Positions 41,735 through 49,962 of a stretch of DNA of 52,518 nt are shown here, in pieces. Under the pieces are notes generated by a model. That model made no database searches and was not told the DNA's origin. It saw only the letters and a program-made list of their open reading frames with translations. The stretch spans positions 1-52,518 of the forward strand of contig JAGAAJ010000133.1 of assembly GCA_017615355.1 (NCBI GenBank). The letters run 5' to 3'. Numbering within the stretch: position 1 is the first letter of the stretch; each line of letters starts with the position of its first letter. A program made the translations under genes and the position numbers. The DNA is from Prevotella sp. (GTDB taxonomy: Bacteria; Bacteroidota; Bacteroidia; Bacteroidales; Bacteroidaceae).

Positions 41735-42538
41735 TCACTGCAGCAAATAGCACTCCGTAACGTTGACGTAATAGCCGTTGACGTAGAGGCCTAATGCCTT
41801 CAACTGTTCCACATCCTTCTCAGTCAGGGTAATGCGATAGCGTGTCGTGCCCTTACCCACAGTGGCGCATCCCCACTCGTTCAGCTCGTTGGCATTGCCC
41901 TCCAGCGGCTGTTCCGTACCGCTATAGACTGACCTGAACTGCCAATAATAGACATTGGGGTTGTCGGTGTCAGTCGTGTAGACGTACTCAAGCACATTAC
42001 CAGGCTGTGCATCCTTAAACTGCTCGGCGTCGACGAGGAATCCGCTCTCCCAATTGCCCATGATGCACTCTCCGTCCCAGATAGGCGTGGTTAAGCCTGC
42101 CCCCTTGGGCTCCTTCAGCATGATACGCTTCACCTTGATGGTTGTGTTCTCGTATGCCTGCAAGGCCACCTGCTTCACATCATTGACGTCAACACCTACA
42201 AGCGGAGCGGACAGCGTCGAGATGCCCGGACTGCCATAGCCAATAATCTTGCCGTTGAACATGATCTGGGTTCGCACCGTGGTACGCTCAGCGAATTCGA
42301 AGACGATCTTCTCATACGCCGACCAGTTTTCGGGTTCCTCCTGATTGGCGAAATTCGCCACAAGGCCACCCCACTGTATGGCATAATAGGTGATAGTGCC
42401 GTCGCTGTTGTTTATCACCTCTTCGTTGATGTTCCAACGCTCCTTGAACAGCGACGTGACATCCCTGTCGCCGCCTTTCTCGCCTTCAGAACAGGCCACG
42501 GCGAAGACCGCAGCCAGCAGCACTAACAACTTTCTCAT
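41735..42538 (-). CDS. Lipoprotein, beta-rich, unknown function
   Basis: 267 aa. Lipobox VFAVAC (Cys16). The mature part is beta-rich with Trp/Tyr-containing strands (WSAYEKIVFEF, VYYWQF, GYYVNVTECYLL), resembling a carbohydrate-binding-like jelly-roll fold, but I do not recognise a named family. Its ATG overlaps the trxA stop codon by 4 nt, so it is cotranslated with thioredoxin; a functional link is not obvious. It has few cysteines, so it is not an evident redox partner. Confidence 0.65.
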   Translation of the reverse strand: MRKLLVLLAAVFAVACSEGEKGGDRDVTSLFKERWNINEEVINNSDGTITYYAIQWGGLVANFANQEEPENWSAYEKIVFEFAERTTVRTQIMFNGKIIGYGSPGISTLSAPLVGVDVNDVKQVALQAYENTTIKVKRIMLKEPKGAGLTTPIWDGECIMGNWESGFLVDAEQFKDAQPGNVLEYVYTTDTDNPNVYYWQFRSVYSGTEQPLEGNANELNEWGCATVGKGTTRYRITLTEKDVEQLKALGLYVNGYYVNVTECYLLQ

Positions 42539-42852
42539 GCCAGCAGGGCGTCAAACTTCTCCTCAAACTTCTGCTTACCAGCAGCGCCAACCAGTTTGTC
42601 GACGACTTCACCGTTCTTGAAAAAGAGAATTGTGGGAATGTTGCGGATGCCGAACTGTGCAGCTAGCTCCTCGCTCTCCTCCACGTCGCATTTGCCTACC
42701 ACCAGCTTGCCGTCGTATTTCTCGGCGAGTTCTGAAATGATAGGAGCTACCATGCGGCAAGGACCGCACCATGTGGCCCAAAAGTCTACTACGAGGGGCT
42801 TCTGTCCGTTTTTCAGGGTCTCAAAGTTCTCACTTGTAATTGTTACTTCCAT
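42535..42852 (-). CDS. trxA: Thioredoxin
   Basis: 105 aa, full length. Active site WCGPC (Cys29, Cys32) in FWATWCGPCRM, with cis-Pro in IRNIPTILFF. Cytoplasmic disulfide reductase. The start at 42852 (MEVTITSENF) is the family-typical one; upstream in-frame codons to 42933 would add an atypical 27-residue tail and lie in the leader. Promoter -7 box at 42942-42949 (minus) gives a leader of about 80 nt. It is followed, with overlapping codons, by a lipoprotein gene. Confidence 0.95.
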   Translation of the reverse strand: MEVTITSENFETLKNGQKPLVVDFWATWCGPCRMVAPIISELAEKYDGKLVVGKCDVEESEELAAQFGIRNIPTILFFKNGEVVDKLVGAAGKQKFEEKFDALLA

Positions 42853-42941
42853 TGTGTTCGTTACTGTTAAATGAATAAAAATTTCTCTTTGTTGACGGTC
42901 ACTGAGTGCACCGGTCTCAGGCGAGATTGCCATTCAGTTGG

Positions 42942-42949
42942 CAAAGATA
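42942..42949 (-). promoter_or_regulatory. -7 box of trxA
   Basis: Minus strand TATCTTTG. Confidence 0.65.
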
Positions 42950-43001
42950 CATAATTCTTTTGATATGACATGCATTTTTTCTAATATTTTTATCATTGCC
43001 C

Positions 43002-43032
43002 TTTGTCTAATAGAAAAAAATGACTACTTTTG
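43002..43032 (+). promoter_or_regulatory. Promoter of the M6 protease gene
   Basis: TTTG at 43002-43005 and TACTTTTG at 43025-43032, 19 nt apart; the ATG at 43067 is 34 nt further on. Confidence 0.7.
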
Positions 43033-43066
43033 CACCCGCAATTTAATACTGCATCATAAAAAAGAC

Positions 43067-46000
43067 ATGAAGAATTTGTTTCTTAACAAGAGTGCGAAGC
43101 GCATGGTCTTGGCACTTATCATGATGCTGCTCGTTACGGCAGCCAACGCCGTACCGGCCAAACCAGGACAGAAGCGCCAGCTCACGCTGACTGACGGCAC
43201 CACCGTCAGCGCACAGCTTGTAGGCGATGAGCACGGTCACTATTGGATAACAGATGACGGTCAGGCCTATCTGGATATTAACGGCAACAATGTGTTTCAG
43301 CTCATCGACAAGCAGGCTTTTGACCAAAAAGCCAGAGAGCACCGCCATAAAGTCAACAGGCAGCATGCCAACCGCCTGCCTGGACGTCAAAATGTCGGTA
43401 CCTTCGGTGACTATATCGGCGAAAGAAAGGGACTGGTCATTCTCGTGAGCTTCAGCAACGTCTCTTTCAAATCGGAAAACGACAATGCACGCTTTCAGGA
43501 TATTACGAACAAGGCGAACTACAACAATGGCAGTTTCAAGGGTTCAGTGTATGACTATTTCTATGCCCAAAGCGAGGGAAAGTTCAAGCTCACATTCGAT
43601 GTCGTGGGACCTGTCCAGATGAGCAAGACACAGTCATACTACGGCAGCAACGACTATATGGGCAACGACAAGCATCCTGCTGAAATGGTGATTGAAGCCT
43701 TGAAAAAGATTGACGACGATGTAAACTTCGCCGACTACGACTGGAACGATGACGGCAAGGTAGACCAAGTGTTTATCATCTATGCCGGCAAGGGTGAGGC
43801 CGACGGCGGCGGTGCCAACACAATCTGGCCTCACGCATGGTATTTATCGGAGGCTGTAATGTATGGCGACGGGACTGGTGCCCAGACCATGGACGGTGTG
43901 ACCATCGACACTTATGCCTGCGGCTCAGAACTCAACGCTTCAGGATCCATCGACGGCATCGGCACCATGTGTCACGAGTTTAGCCACTGCTTGGGCTATC
44001 CCGACTTCTACGATACCGACTATAGTGGTGGTCAGGGAATGGATTACTGGGACTTGATGGATGCCGGCTGCTACAATGGCAATGGCTATCGTCCGGCAGG
44101 CTATACCGGCTACGAACGGTGGGTGGCCGGATGGCGCGAGCCCATCGAGCTAACCACCACAAAGAGAATCGAAGACATGGAGGCGCTGCAGAATGGCGGC
44201 GATTCGTACATTATTTATAATACGGGCAACCGTAACGAATACTTCATGTTGGAAAACCGCCAGAAAATAGCATGGGACACTAACATACCCGGAAAAGGTT
44301 TGCTCATCGTACACGTTGACTACGATGAAAACGCATGGGCCAACAACCAGCCTAACGACGACCCCAGCCACCAGCGCATGACGTGGATTCCTGCCGATAA
44401 CAGCTACCGCAATGGAACTTCGACAGACACCTATCCCTATGGATCGGTGAATTCCTTCGGTCCGAACACCACACCGGCTGCCAAGCTCTACAACAAGAAT
44501 ATTGACGGCACCAAATATCTCGACTCGTCAGTAGAGGACATTACGCAGAACAGCGACGGCACCATCTCGTTTATGTTCCGCGGCATCAGCAACGTGGCAA
44601 CGCCTGTCTTCACGCCAAAGGCCGGACGATATGAAGAGGCACAGACAGTCAGCATCAGTTGTGATACTGAGGGTGCCAGCATCTTCTACACACTCGACGG
44701 CACTACGCCTACAGCCACCAGCACCGCCTACAAGGAACCCTTCATCGTGAGCGAGACCACCACCGTAAAGGCTGTGGCCATCAAGGATGAAGAGGAAAGC
44801 CTCGTGGCTAAGGCTAAATACACCATCGGCGCCAGCCCCAGCAATCCCGACGCCTTGAACTTCAAGCTCGTTGATTCCGCAGACGAGATGGAGGAAGGAA
44901 TGCGTTATATCATCGGCAGTGGCGACAAGGCTGCAGGTGCCTGGAGCAACCAGGTGCTGAGCAAGGTGGACGTAGAGGAGGCCGATGACATCATTGTCAT
45001 CGACGACAAGGTGGCCGTGTTCATCGTTGAGGAAATGAACGGCGGCTGGTCGTTCAAGAATGAGGACACAGGTAAATACCTCACTTGCACAGACACCAAG
45101 AAGCTGGCCTACGTCGACGAGCCCCAAGCATGGAAGTTGAACACCAATGAAGGTGTCACGATGACCTCCGGCAGCTACGGCACCATGCTCTATAATGTAC
45201 GCAGCCCGCGTTTCACCACCTATACCAGCTCGCCAAACACCACCATGCTGCTGGCACATCTCTACATGGAGACTGATGAAGGCCCCGTACATAAGAAGGA
45301 TGTGAAGATGGCCTTCAGCACTGACAAGGTGGTCATCACTCTTGACGACGAGTTTACCGAGCCCACCCTCACCACCGATCCCGAGGACATTCCCGTGACC
45401 TACTCAAGCAGCAACACCAGCGTGGCTACTGTTGATGCAGAGACAGGCAAGGTCACCATCGAGAATATCGGTACGACGGAGATTATCGCATCATATGCCG
45501 GCGATGAAGTCTACAACGACGCCCAAGCCACCTATCTCATCAAGGTGAAGAAGCCTGCCGGCCCTGCCGAGGAAGGCAGTTACCAACTGGTGACCGACGC
45601 CTCTGTGCTCGATGCAGGCCAACAGGTGATGATTGCCGTAAAGTACAACGGCGAGACATTGGTGATGAGCACTACGCAAAACACCAACAACCGCGCCGCA
45701 ACTTACGATTTCATCATGAACGACAATGAGACACTAGAGCCGGGTGAAACCACTCAGATCATCACACTGGAAAGGGATGGCAATGATTTCCTCTTTAGCA
45801 TGGATGAGGGCTATCTCTATGCTGCCAGTTCGAACAGCAATTGGCTGCGCACAGAGGAGATACCAAACAATAACGCCAAAGCCACCATCAGCATCGATGA
45901 TGCAGGATTGGCAACTATTGTATTCCTAAGCAGCTTTTCACACAATCAGTTGCGCTTCAATCCCAACAATGGGCACCCCATCTTCTCTTGTTATGATGAA

Positions 46001-46183
46001 GACTCATCAATCAAAAACCTGCCGATGTTTTTCCGTCAGGTCAAGAGCAGTCAACTGGAGGGCATTACTACTTTGAAGCAGGATCAGGCCGCTCCCGCCG
46101 TCTACAATCTGCAAGGACAGCGTGTCAGCAGCCGTCTGACCAAAGGCATCTATATCGTCAACGGTCGCAAGGTGATGAAATAA
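43067..46183 (+). CDS. M6-family (immune inhibitor A-like) secreted metalloprotease
   Basis: 1038 aa. The signal peptide ends AANAVPA. M6-like peptidase domain about 110-400 with zinc motif HEFSH (His303, Glu304, His307) in CHEFSHCLGYPDFYD and the downstream WDLMDAGCYNG Met-turn block. Then a chitobiase C-terminal-like domain (about 510-590, IFYTLDGTTPT), beta-rich domains, an Ig-like segment (TSVATVDAETGKVT) and a Prevotella-type tail (YNLQGQRV ... GIYIVNGRKVMK). It degrades extracellular protein; M6 enzymes of other bacteria cleave host defence peptides, but targets here are unknown. The start at 43067 begins the signal peptide. Confidence 0.9.
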   Translation: MKNLFLNKSAKRMVLALIMMLLVTAANAVPAKPGQKRQLTLTDGTTVSAQLVGDEHGHYWITDDGQAYLDINGNNVFQLIDKQAFDQKAREHRHKVNRQHANRLPGRQNVGTFGDYIGERKGLVILVSFSNVSFKSENDNARFQDITNKANYNNGSFKGSVYDYFYAQSEGKFKLTFDVVGPVQMSKTQSYYGSNDYMGNDKHPAEMVIEALKKIDDDVNFADYDWNDDGKVDQVFIIYAGKGEADGGGANTIWPHAWYLSEAVMYGDGTGAQTMDGVTIDTYACGSELNASGSIDGIGTMCHEFSHCLGYPDFYDTDYSGGQGMDYWDLMDAGCYNGNGYRPAGYTGYERWVAGWREPIELTTTKRIEDMEALQNGGDSYIIYNTGNRNEYFMLENRQKIAWDTNIPGKGLLIVHVDYDENAWANNQPNDDPSHQRMTWIPADNSYRNGTSTDTYPYGSVNSFGPNTTPAAKLYNKNIDGTKYLDSSVEDITQNSDGTISFMFRGISNVATPVFTPKAGRYEEAQTVSISCDTEGASIFYTLDGTTPTATSTAYKEPFIVSETTTVKAVAIKDEEESLVAKAKYTIGASPSNPDALNFKLVDSADEMEEGMRYIIGSGDKAAGAWSNQVLSKVDVEEADDIIVIDDKVAVFIVEEMNGGWSFKNEDTGKYLTCTDTKKLAYVDEPQAWKLNTNEGVTMTSGSYGTMLYNVRSPRFTTYTSSPNTTMLLAHLYMETDEGPVHKKDVKMAFSTDKVVITLDDEFTEPTLTTDPEDIPVTYSSSNTSVATVDAETGKVTIENIGTTEIIASYAGDEVYNDAQATYLIKVKKPAGPAEEGSYQLVTDASVLDAGQQVMIAVKYNGETLVMSTTQNTNNRAATYDFIMNDNETLEPGETTQIITLERDGNDFLFSMDEGYLYAASSNSNWLRTEEIPNNNAKATISIDDAGLATIVFLSSFSHNQLRFNPNNGHPIFSCYDEDSSIKNLPMFFRQVKSSQLEGITTLKQDQAAPAVYNLQGQRVSSRLTKGIYIVNGRKVMK

Positions 46184-46213
46184 GCGCTCTGTTTGCAACG
46201 TTAAAGCAACAAT

Positions 46214-48184
46214 ATGAGGGAATTCCTGCAGGTACTGAGGCGGTTCATTCCACCTTATAAGAAATATTTGGCAGCGTCGATAGGATTCAACATCCTGTCG
46301 GCTCTGCTGAATATCTTCTCGTTTGCAGCTTTGATTCCCATCCTGCAGATTCTCTTCCAGACGGGCGATGCCGAGGCCGCTACAGAATGGATGGCTTGGG
46401 ACTGGGGCCATGCACAGGAGGTGCTGATGAACAACCTCAACTACACGGTCAACGGCCTCGTTGCCGACTACGGACAGACCACTACCCTACTCTTCATCGG
46501 CCTCTTCCTCGCCATCACTACGGCGATGAAGACCGGCGCCTACTTCCTCTCCTCAGCCACTATCATCCCGATAAGGACGGGTGTGGTGCGTGATATCCGC
46601 AACCAGCTTTACCGCAAGATCACTTCCCTGCCCCTCGGTTTCTTCAGCGAGGAGCGCAAGGGCGATATCATTGCCCGCATGAGCGGCGATGTGCAGGAAG
46701 TAGAGTCGAGCATCATGTCATCCCTCGACATGCTGTTCAAGAATCCCATCCTCATCATCATCTATTTCTCCACGCTGCTCTTCATCTCGTGGCAGCTCAC
46801 GCTGTTCACCATCGTCTTCGTGCCCATCTTCGGCTACTTTATGGGTATAGTAGGACGCAAGCTGAAGCGCCGCAGCATTGAGGCACAGGCCCTGTGGAGT
46901 GACACGATGAGCCAGGTGGAGGAGACGCTGGGAGGCCTGCGTATCATCAAGGCCTTCTGCGCCGAGAAGACGATGAACGATCGTTTCGACCGCATCAACT
47001 CGCACTACCGTGATGACATCATGCGTGTCAACACCCGTCAGGCGATGGCCCACCCCATGAGCGAGTTCCTCGGCACGGTGATGATCATTATCGTACTGTG
47101 GTTCGGCGGCATCCTCGTGCTCAACGGCCATGCCCTCACGGGTCCCGCGTTCATCTATTATATGGTGATTCTCTACAGCATCATACAGCCGTTGAAGGAT
47201 TTTTCAAAGGCCGGCTACAACATCCCCAAGGGTCTGGCCTCGATGGAGCGCATCGACAAAATTCTGAAAGCCGAGAACCATATCAAGGAGCCCACACAGC
47301 CAAAGCACATCGCCTCGTTTGAGCATCAGATAGAGTTCCGCCACGTATGGTTCGGATACCAGACCCTCCCCCAACCCCTCCCTGCAGGGAGGGGAGAAGA
47401 TACCCCTTCTACAGATAATACGGACGCGCAGGGTAATTCCTCCCCTCCTTCACAGGGAGGGGCTGGGGGTGAGTCTGTTGTTTGGGTGCTCAAGGACATC
47501 AACCTCATTATCCCCAAGGGCAAGACCATAGCACTGGTAGGCCAAAGCGGAGGCGGCAAGTCGACGCTGGTCGACCTCATCCCCCGCTACTACGACGTAC
47601 AGCAGGGCGAGGTGCTCATCGACGGCATCAATGTCAAGGACTTAGGCCTGCACGACCTGCGGAGCCTTATCGGCAACGTCAACCAGGAGGCCATCCTCTT
47701 CAACGACACGTTCAGGAACAACATCGCCTTCGGAAGCCATGTAAACCCGGAAAGTCCGGAATCTTTGGAAAACCTAAATGCCGACATCATCGAAGCCGCC
47801 AAGATTGCCAATGCCTACGACTTCATCATGGCCTCTGAGCACGGCTTCGACACCAACATCGGCGACCGCGGCGGACGTCTCTCTGGCGGACAGCGCCAGC
47901 GTGTCAGCATAGCCCGCGCCATCCTGAAGAACCCGCCCATCCTCATCCTCGACGAGGCCACGTCAGCCCTCGACACCGAGAGCGAGCGCTTAGTGCAGCA
48001 GGCCCTGGAACGCCTGATGAAGACACGCACCACCGTAGCCATCGCCCACCGCCTGTCGACCATCAAGAACGCCGACGAGATTTGTGTGCTGCATGAAGGA
48101 CGCATCGTGGAGCGCGGCACACACGACGAGCTGATTGCCCTCGACGGCTACTACAAGAAACTGCACGACATGCAGCAGGTATAA
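46214..48184 (+). CDS. ABC exporter, fused permease-ATPase (MsbA/MDR type), with palindromic insert
   Basis: 656 aa. Type IV half-exporter: six membrane helices (residues about 15-330), then a nucleotide-binding domain with A-loop FGY, Walker A GQSGGGKST (443-451), signature LSGGQRQR (556-563), Walker B ILILDE (Asp580) and H-loop AHRLST. It works as a homodimer, exporting lipids or drugs; the substrate is unknown. Oddity: residues about 384-420, between the first two strands of the ATPase domain, are encoded by a GC-rich inverted-repeat element (47364-47473), giving LPQPLPAGRGE ... PPSQGGAGGE. The frame is kept and all motifs are intact. It begins 30 nt after the M6 gene. Confidence 0.92.
   Translation: MREFLQVLRRFIPPYKKYLAASIGFNILSALLNIFSFAALIPILQILFQTGDAEAATEWMAWDWGHAQEVLMNNLNYTVNGLVADYGQTTTLLFIGLFLAITTAMKTGAYFLSSATIIPIRTGVVRDIRNQLYRKITSLPLGFFSEERKGDIIARMSGDVQEVESSIMSSLDMLFKNPILIIIYFSTLLFISWQLTLFTIVFVPIFGYFMGIVGRKLKRRSIEAQALWSDTMSQVEETLGGLRIIKAFCAEKTMNDRFDRINSHYRDDIMRVNTRQAMAHPMSEFLGTVMIIIVLWFGGILVLNGHALTGPAFIYYMVILYSIIQPLKDFSKAGYNIPKGLASMERIDKILKAENHIKEPTQPKHIASFEHQIEFRHVWFGYQTLPQPLPAGRGEDTPSTDNTDAQGNSSPPSQGGAGGESVVWVLKDINLIIPKGKTIALVGQSGGGKSTLVDLIPRYYDVQQGEVLIDGINVKDLGLHDLRSLIGNVNQEAILFNDTFRNNIAFGSHVNPESPESLENLNADIIEAAKIANAYDFIMASEHGFDTNIGDRGGRLSGGQRQRVSIARAILKNPPILILDEATSALDTESERLVQQALERLMKTRTTVAIAHRLSTIKNADEICVLHEGRIVERGTHDELIALDGYYKKLHDMQQV
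47364..47473. repeat. Palindromic element inserted in the ABC ATPase domain
   Basis: Outer inverted repeats: CCCTCCCCCAACCCCTCCCT at the left and, inverted, AGGGAGGGGCTGGGGGTGAG at the right. The left half contains the perfect palindrome CCCCTCCCTGCAGGGAGGGG (47375-47394), the right half CCCCTCC / GGGAGGGG. About 110 bp, translated in frame. Related to 11875-11915. Confidence 0.88.
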
Positions 48185-48187
48185 AAA

Positions 48188-48223
48188 CCCATCATCCCTA
48201 TAAGTCCCATTAGCCCCATCATA
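48188..48223 (+). repeat. Nonamer array between ABC exporter and yitT-like genes
   Basis: Four consecutive 9-nt units: CCCATCATC, CCTATAAGT, CCCATTAGC, CCCATCATA. They fill nearly all of the 43-nt gap. Confidence 0.8.
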
Positions 48224-48227
48224 AAAA

Positions 48228-49121
48228 ATGACAAGAGAAAACAAAGCCAAAGTCTGGTCAGAGGCAAAAGACTACGTGATGATTACCATCGCCATGCTGT
48301 CCTACTGTATCGGATGGGCCATCTTCCTGCTTCCCAACAACATCACCACAGGCGGCGTAGCCGGTGTCACGAGTATCCTCTATTGGGCCACGGGCATACC
48401 CGTGCAGTTCTCCTATTTCGTCATCAATGCCGTGCTGCTGCTCTTCGCCCTGCGCATCCTGGGATGGAAATTCTGCGTGAAGACCGTCTTCGCCGTTGTA
48501 GTGTTGACGGTAGCCGTAGGCGTGGTGACAGAGAATTACAAGTCGCACCTGCTGGCCGACCAGCCCTTCATGGCTGCCATCATCGGCTCCGTGTTTTGCG
48601 GATGCGGCGTAGGCCTCGGCTTGTCAAACAACGGCTCGACGGGCGGCACCGACATCATCGCAGCCATCGTCAACAAATACCGTGACATCTCCCTGGGTCG
48701 TGTCATCCTCATCTGCGACGTCATCATCATCTCCAGCTCCTACTTCGTGCTGAAAGACTGGGAGAAGGTCATCTACGGCTACGTTGTGCTCTACGTCACC
48801 GCCTTCTGTATCGACCAGGTGGTGAACTCCATGCGCCGTTCCGTGCAGTTCTTCATCATCAGCGACAAGTATCAGGAGATAGGCCAGCGCATCAACAAAG
48901 AGCCCCACCGCGGCTGCACCGTCATCGATGCCCACGGTTTTTATTCCGGCAAAGAGGTAAAGATGCTGTTTGTCCTTGCCAAGCGCCGCCAGAGCGATGT
49001 CATCTTCCGCATCATCAACGAGATCGACCCCTCGGCCTTCGTATCCCAGAGCGCCGTCATCGGTGTCTACGGCGAAGGTTTCGACCGCTTCAAGGTCCGC
49101 CGCCAGAAGTCTAAGGCATAA
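48228..49121 (+). CDS. YitT-family membrane protein (DUF2179)
   Basis: 297 aa. Five or six membrane helices (about 18-190: YCIGWAIFLLPNNITTGGVAGV, NNGSTGGTDIIA) and a cytoplasmic DUF2179 domain (about 215-290: RGCTVIDAHGFYSGKEVKMLFVLAKRR). The family is widespread and of uncertain function; transport has been proposed. The TTGG and STGGTD motifs are typical. It is separated from the ABC exporter gene by a 36-nt nonamer array and probably shares its transcript. Confidence 0.88.
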   Translation: MTRENKAKVWSEAKDYVMITIAMLSYCIGWAIFLLPNNITTGGVAGVTSILYWATGIPVQFSYFVINAVLLLFALRILGWKFCVKTVFAVVVLTVAVGVVTENYKSHLLADQPFMAAIIGSVFCGCGVGLGLSNNGSTGGTDIIAAIVNKYRDISLGRVILICDVIIISSSYFVLKDWEKVIYGYVVLYVTAFCIDQVVNSMRRSVQFFIISDKYQEIGQRINKEPHRGCTVIDAHGFYSGKEVKMLFVLAKRRQSDVIFRIINEIDPSAFVSQSAVIGVYGEGFDRFKVRRQKSKA

Positions 49122-49186
49122 AGCGTTAAAATGCGGACAATACACGAAGGACACAGAGGCGTGGCTCGCCCCATCTAATGTCTCGA

Positions 49187-49278
49187 GAAGGAATTCCGGA
49201 GCCTCCAAAATTTCCTGCGGAGCCTCCGGAATTTTCTGCGGCGCCTCTTTATTCTGCTGAAGAGGCTCTATATTTTCC
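49187..49278 (+). repeat. GCGGAGCCTC / CTGAAGAG module, copy 2
   Basis: Contains GAATTCCGGAGCCTCC, TTTCCTGCGGAGCCTCCGG and GCCTCTTTATTCTGCTGAAG. Related to 29606-29690. It begins 65 nt after the YitT-like gene. Confidence 0.75.
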
Positions 49279-49396
49279 TACCCTTCATTGGTTAGGACTG
49301 TAGGCTCTCGAAATTATTTTCCTCACAATAAATTTGCAAAAGTACATACATACCTACACTTTTATATCTATTATCTTTATTTTCAAAGGTTTATGG

Positions 49397-49420
49397 AGTG
49401 TAGGTAGCCTACACTTTTTC
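49397..49420. terminator. Hairpin built from two inverted GTGTAGG repeats
   Basis: AGTGTAGG, 3-nt loop TAG, CCTACACT, then TTTTT. It could terminate transcription on the plus strand, or be a cruciform site within the repeat array. Confidence 0.5.
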
Positions 49421-49507
49421 CTTCATACCTACACTAATTTCGGTTTTTATGACATAATTACGGAATAATTTCGTTCTATCACATTCATTATCAAGGTGTT
49501 CCTAAAA

Positions 49508-49590
49508 GTTTCCAACAAGGAAACAATTTGTTTCTAGGCTGGAAACACTTTGTTTCTTGGGCGGAAACAAAATGTTTCCGATGTGAAACA
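49508..49590. repeat. Ladder of GAAAC palindromes with 22-nt period
   Basis: GAAACAATTTGTTTC (49520), GAAACACTTTGTTTC (49542) and GGAAACAAAATGTTTCC (49563) have GAAAC at 49520, 49542, 49564 and 49585. A GTTTCC/GGAAAC pair (49508-49524) precedes them. Confidence 0.85.
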
Positions 49591-49677
49591 TCTGCTGAAA
49601 CAATTTCTCGCGCTCTCCTTTCTTGCCCTCAGGATCTGCTCTCAAATGCTGCCTTCAGCCACCCCATCATCGCAAAA

Positions 49678-49780
49678 GTGTAGGTAGGGTGTAGGTAGAG
49701 TGTAGGTTCAAAGGCATACCTACACTCTGCATCTCTCTATACCACAGTAAGATAATTCAAAAAGTGTAGGTATGTAGGTA
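49678..49780. repeat. GTGTAGGT iteron-like array
   Basis: GTGTAGGTAG at 49678 and 49689, GTGTAGGTT at 49700 (11-nt period, about one helical turn), inverted ACCTACAC near 49719, then GTGTAGGTA at 49764 and TGTAGGTA at 49773. Confidence 0.88.
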
Positions 49781-49888
49781 AAAATCAACAATATTAATGA
49801 AAATAAATTTTGAGTAAACTTTCATACAAGCCGACTTTCAACCACATTTGATTGAAAAAAAGAAAAAAGTCCAATTTTCCTGTCATCC

Positions 49889-49920
49889 TTTGGCCGTTTG
49901 CGGGATAGTTTGTATCTTTG
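49889..49920 (+). promoter_or_regulatory. Promoter of the orphan lipoprotein gene
   Basis: TTTG at 49889-49892 and TATCTTTG at 49913-49920, 20 nt apart. Confidence 0.7.
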
Positions 49921-49962
49921 CGGCATACTTACGATGTGTCACTTTTTAAAACTCATTGGAAT

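Larger units (their letters stand above)
49122..49912. repeat. Repeat-rich intergenic region 2 (no gene)
   Basis: About 790 bases without a credible gene. Contents in order: a GCGGAGCCTC/CTGAAGAG module (49187-49278); a single ACCTACAC site (49352); a hairpin AGTGTAGG-TAG-CCTACACT followed by TTTTT (49397-49420); an ACCTACAC site (49427); a ladder of GAAAC palindromes (49508-49590); three GTGTAGGT repeats 11 nt apart (49678-49708) facing an inverted copy (49718); two more repeats (49764-49780); then an AT-rich stretch up to the next promoter. It shares its first module with 29606-29690. Confidence 0.75.

Noticed and set aside
42853-42933. 27-residue N-terminal extension of thioredoxin
   Set aside because: Thioredoxins start at the equivalent of 42852; the extension lies in the transcribed leader and has no signal or conserved sequence.
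47364-47473. Sequencing or assembly artefact in the ABC exporter gene
   Set aside because: The insert keeps the frame, both sides continue into intact motifs, and a relative of the palindrome exists at 11875-11915.
49508-49600. CRISPR-like array of GAAAC palindromes
   Set aside because: Repeats are only about 15 nt, spacers about 7 nt, and the palindromes vary; no cas genes. It is a palindrome ladder, not a CRISPR.
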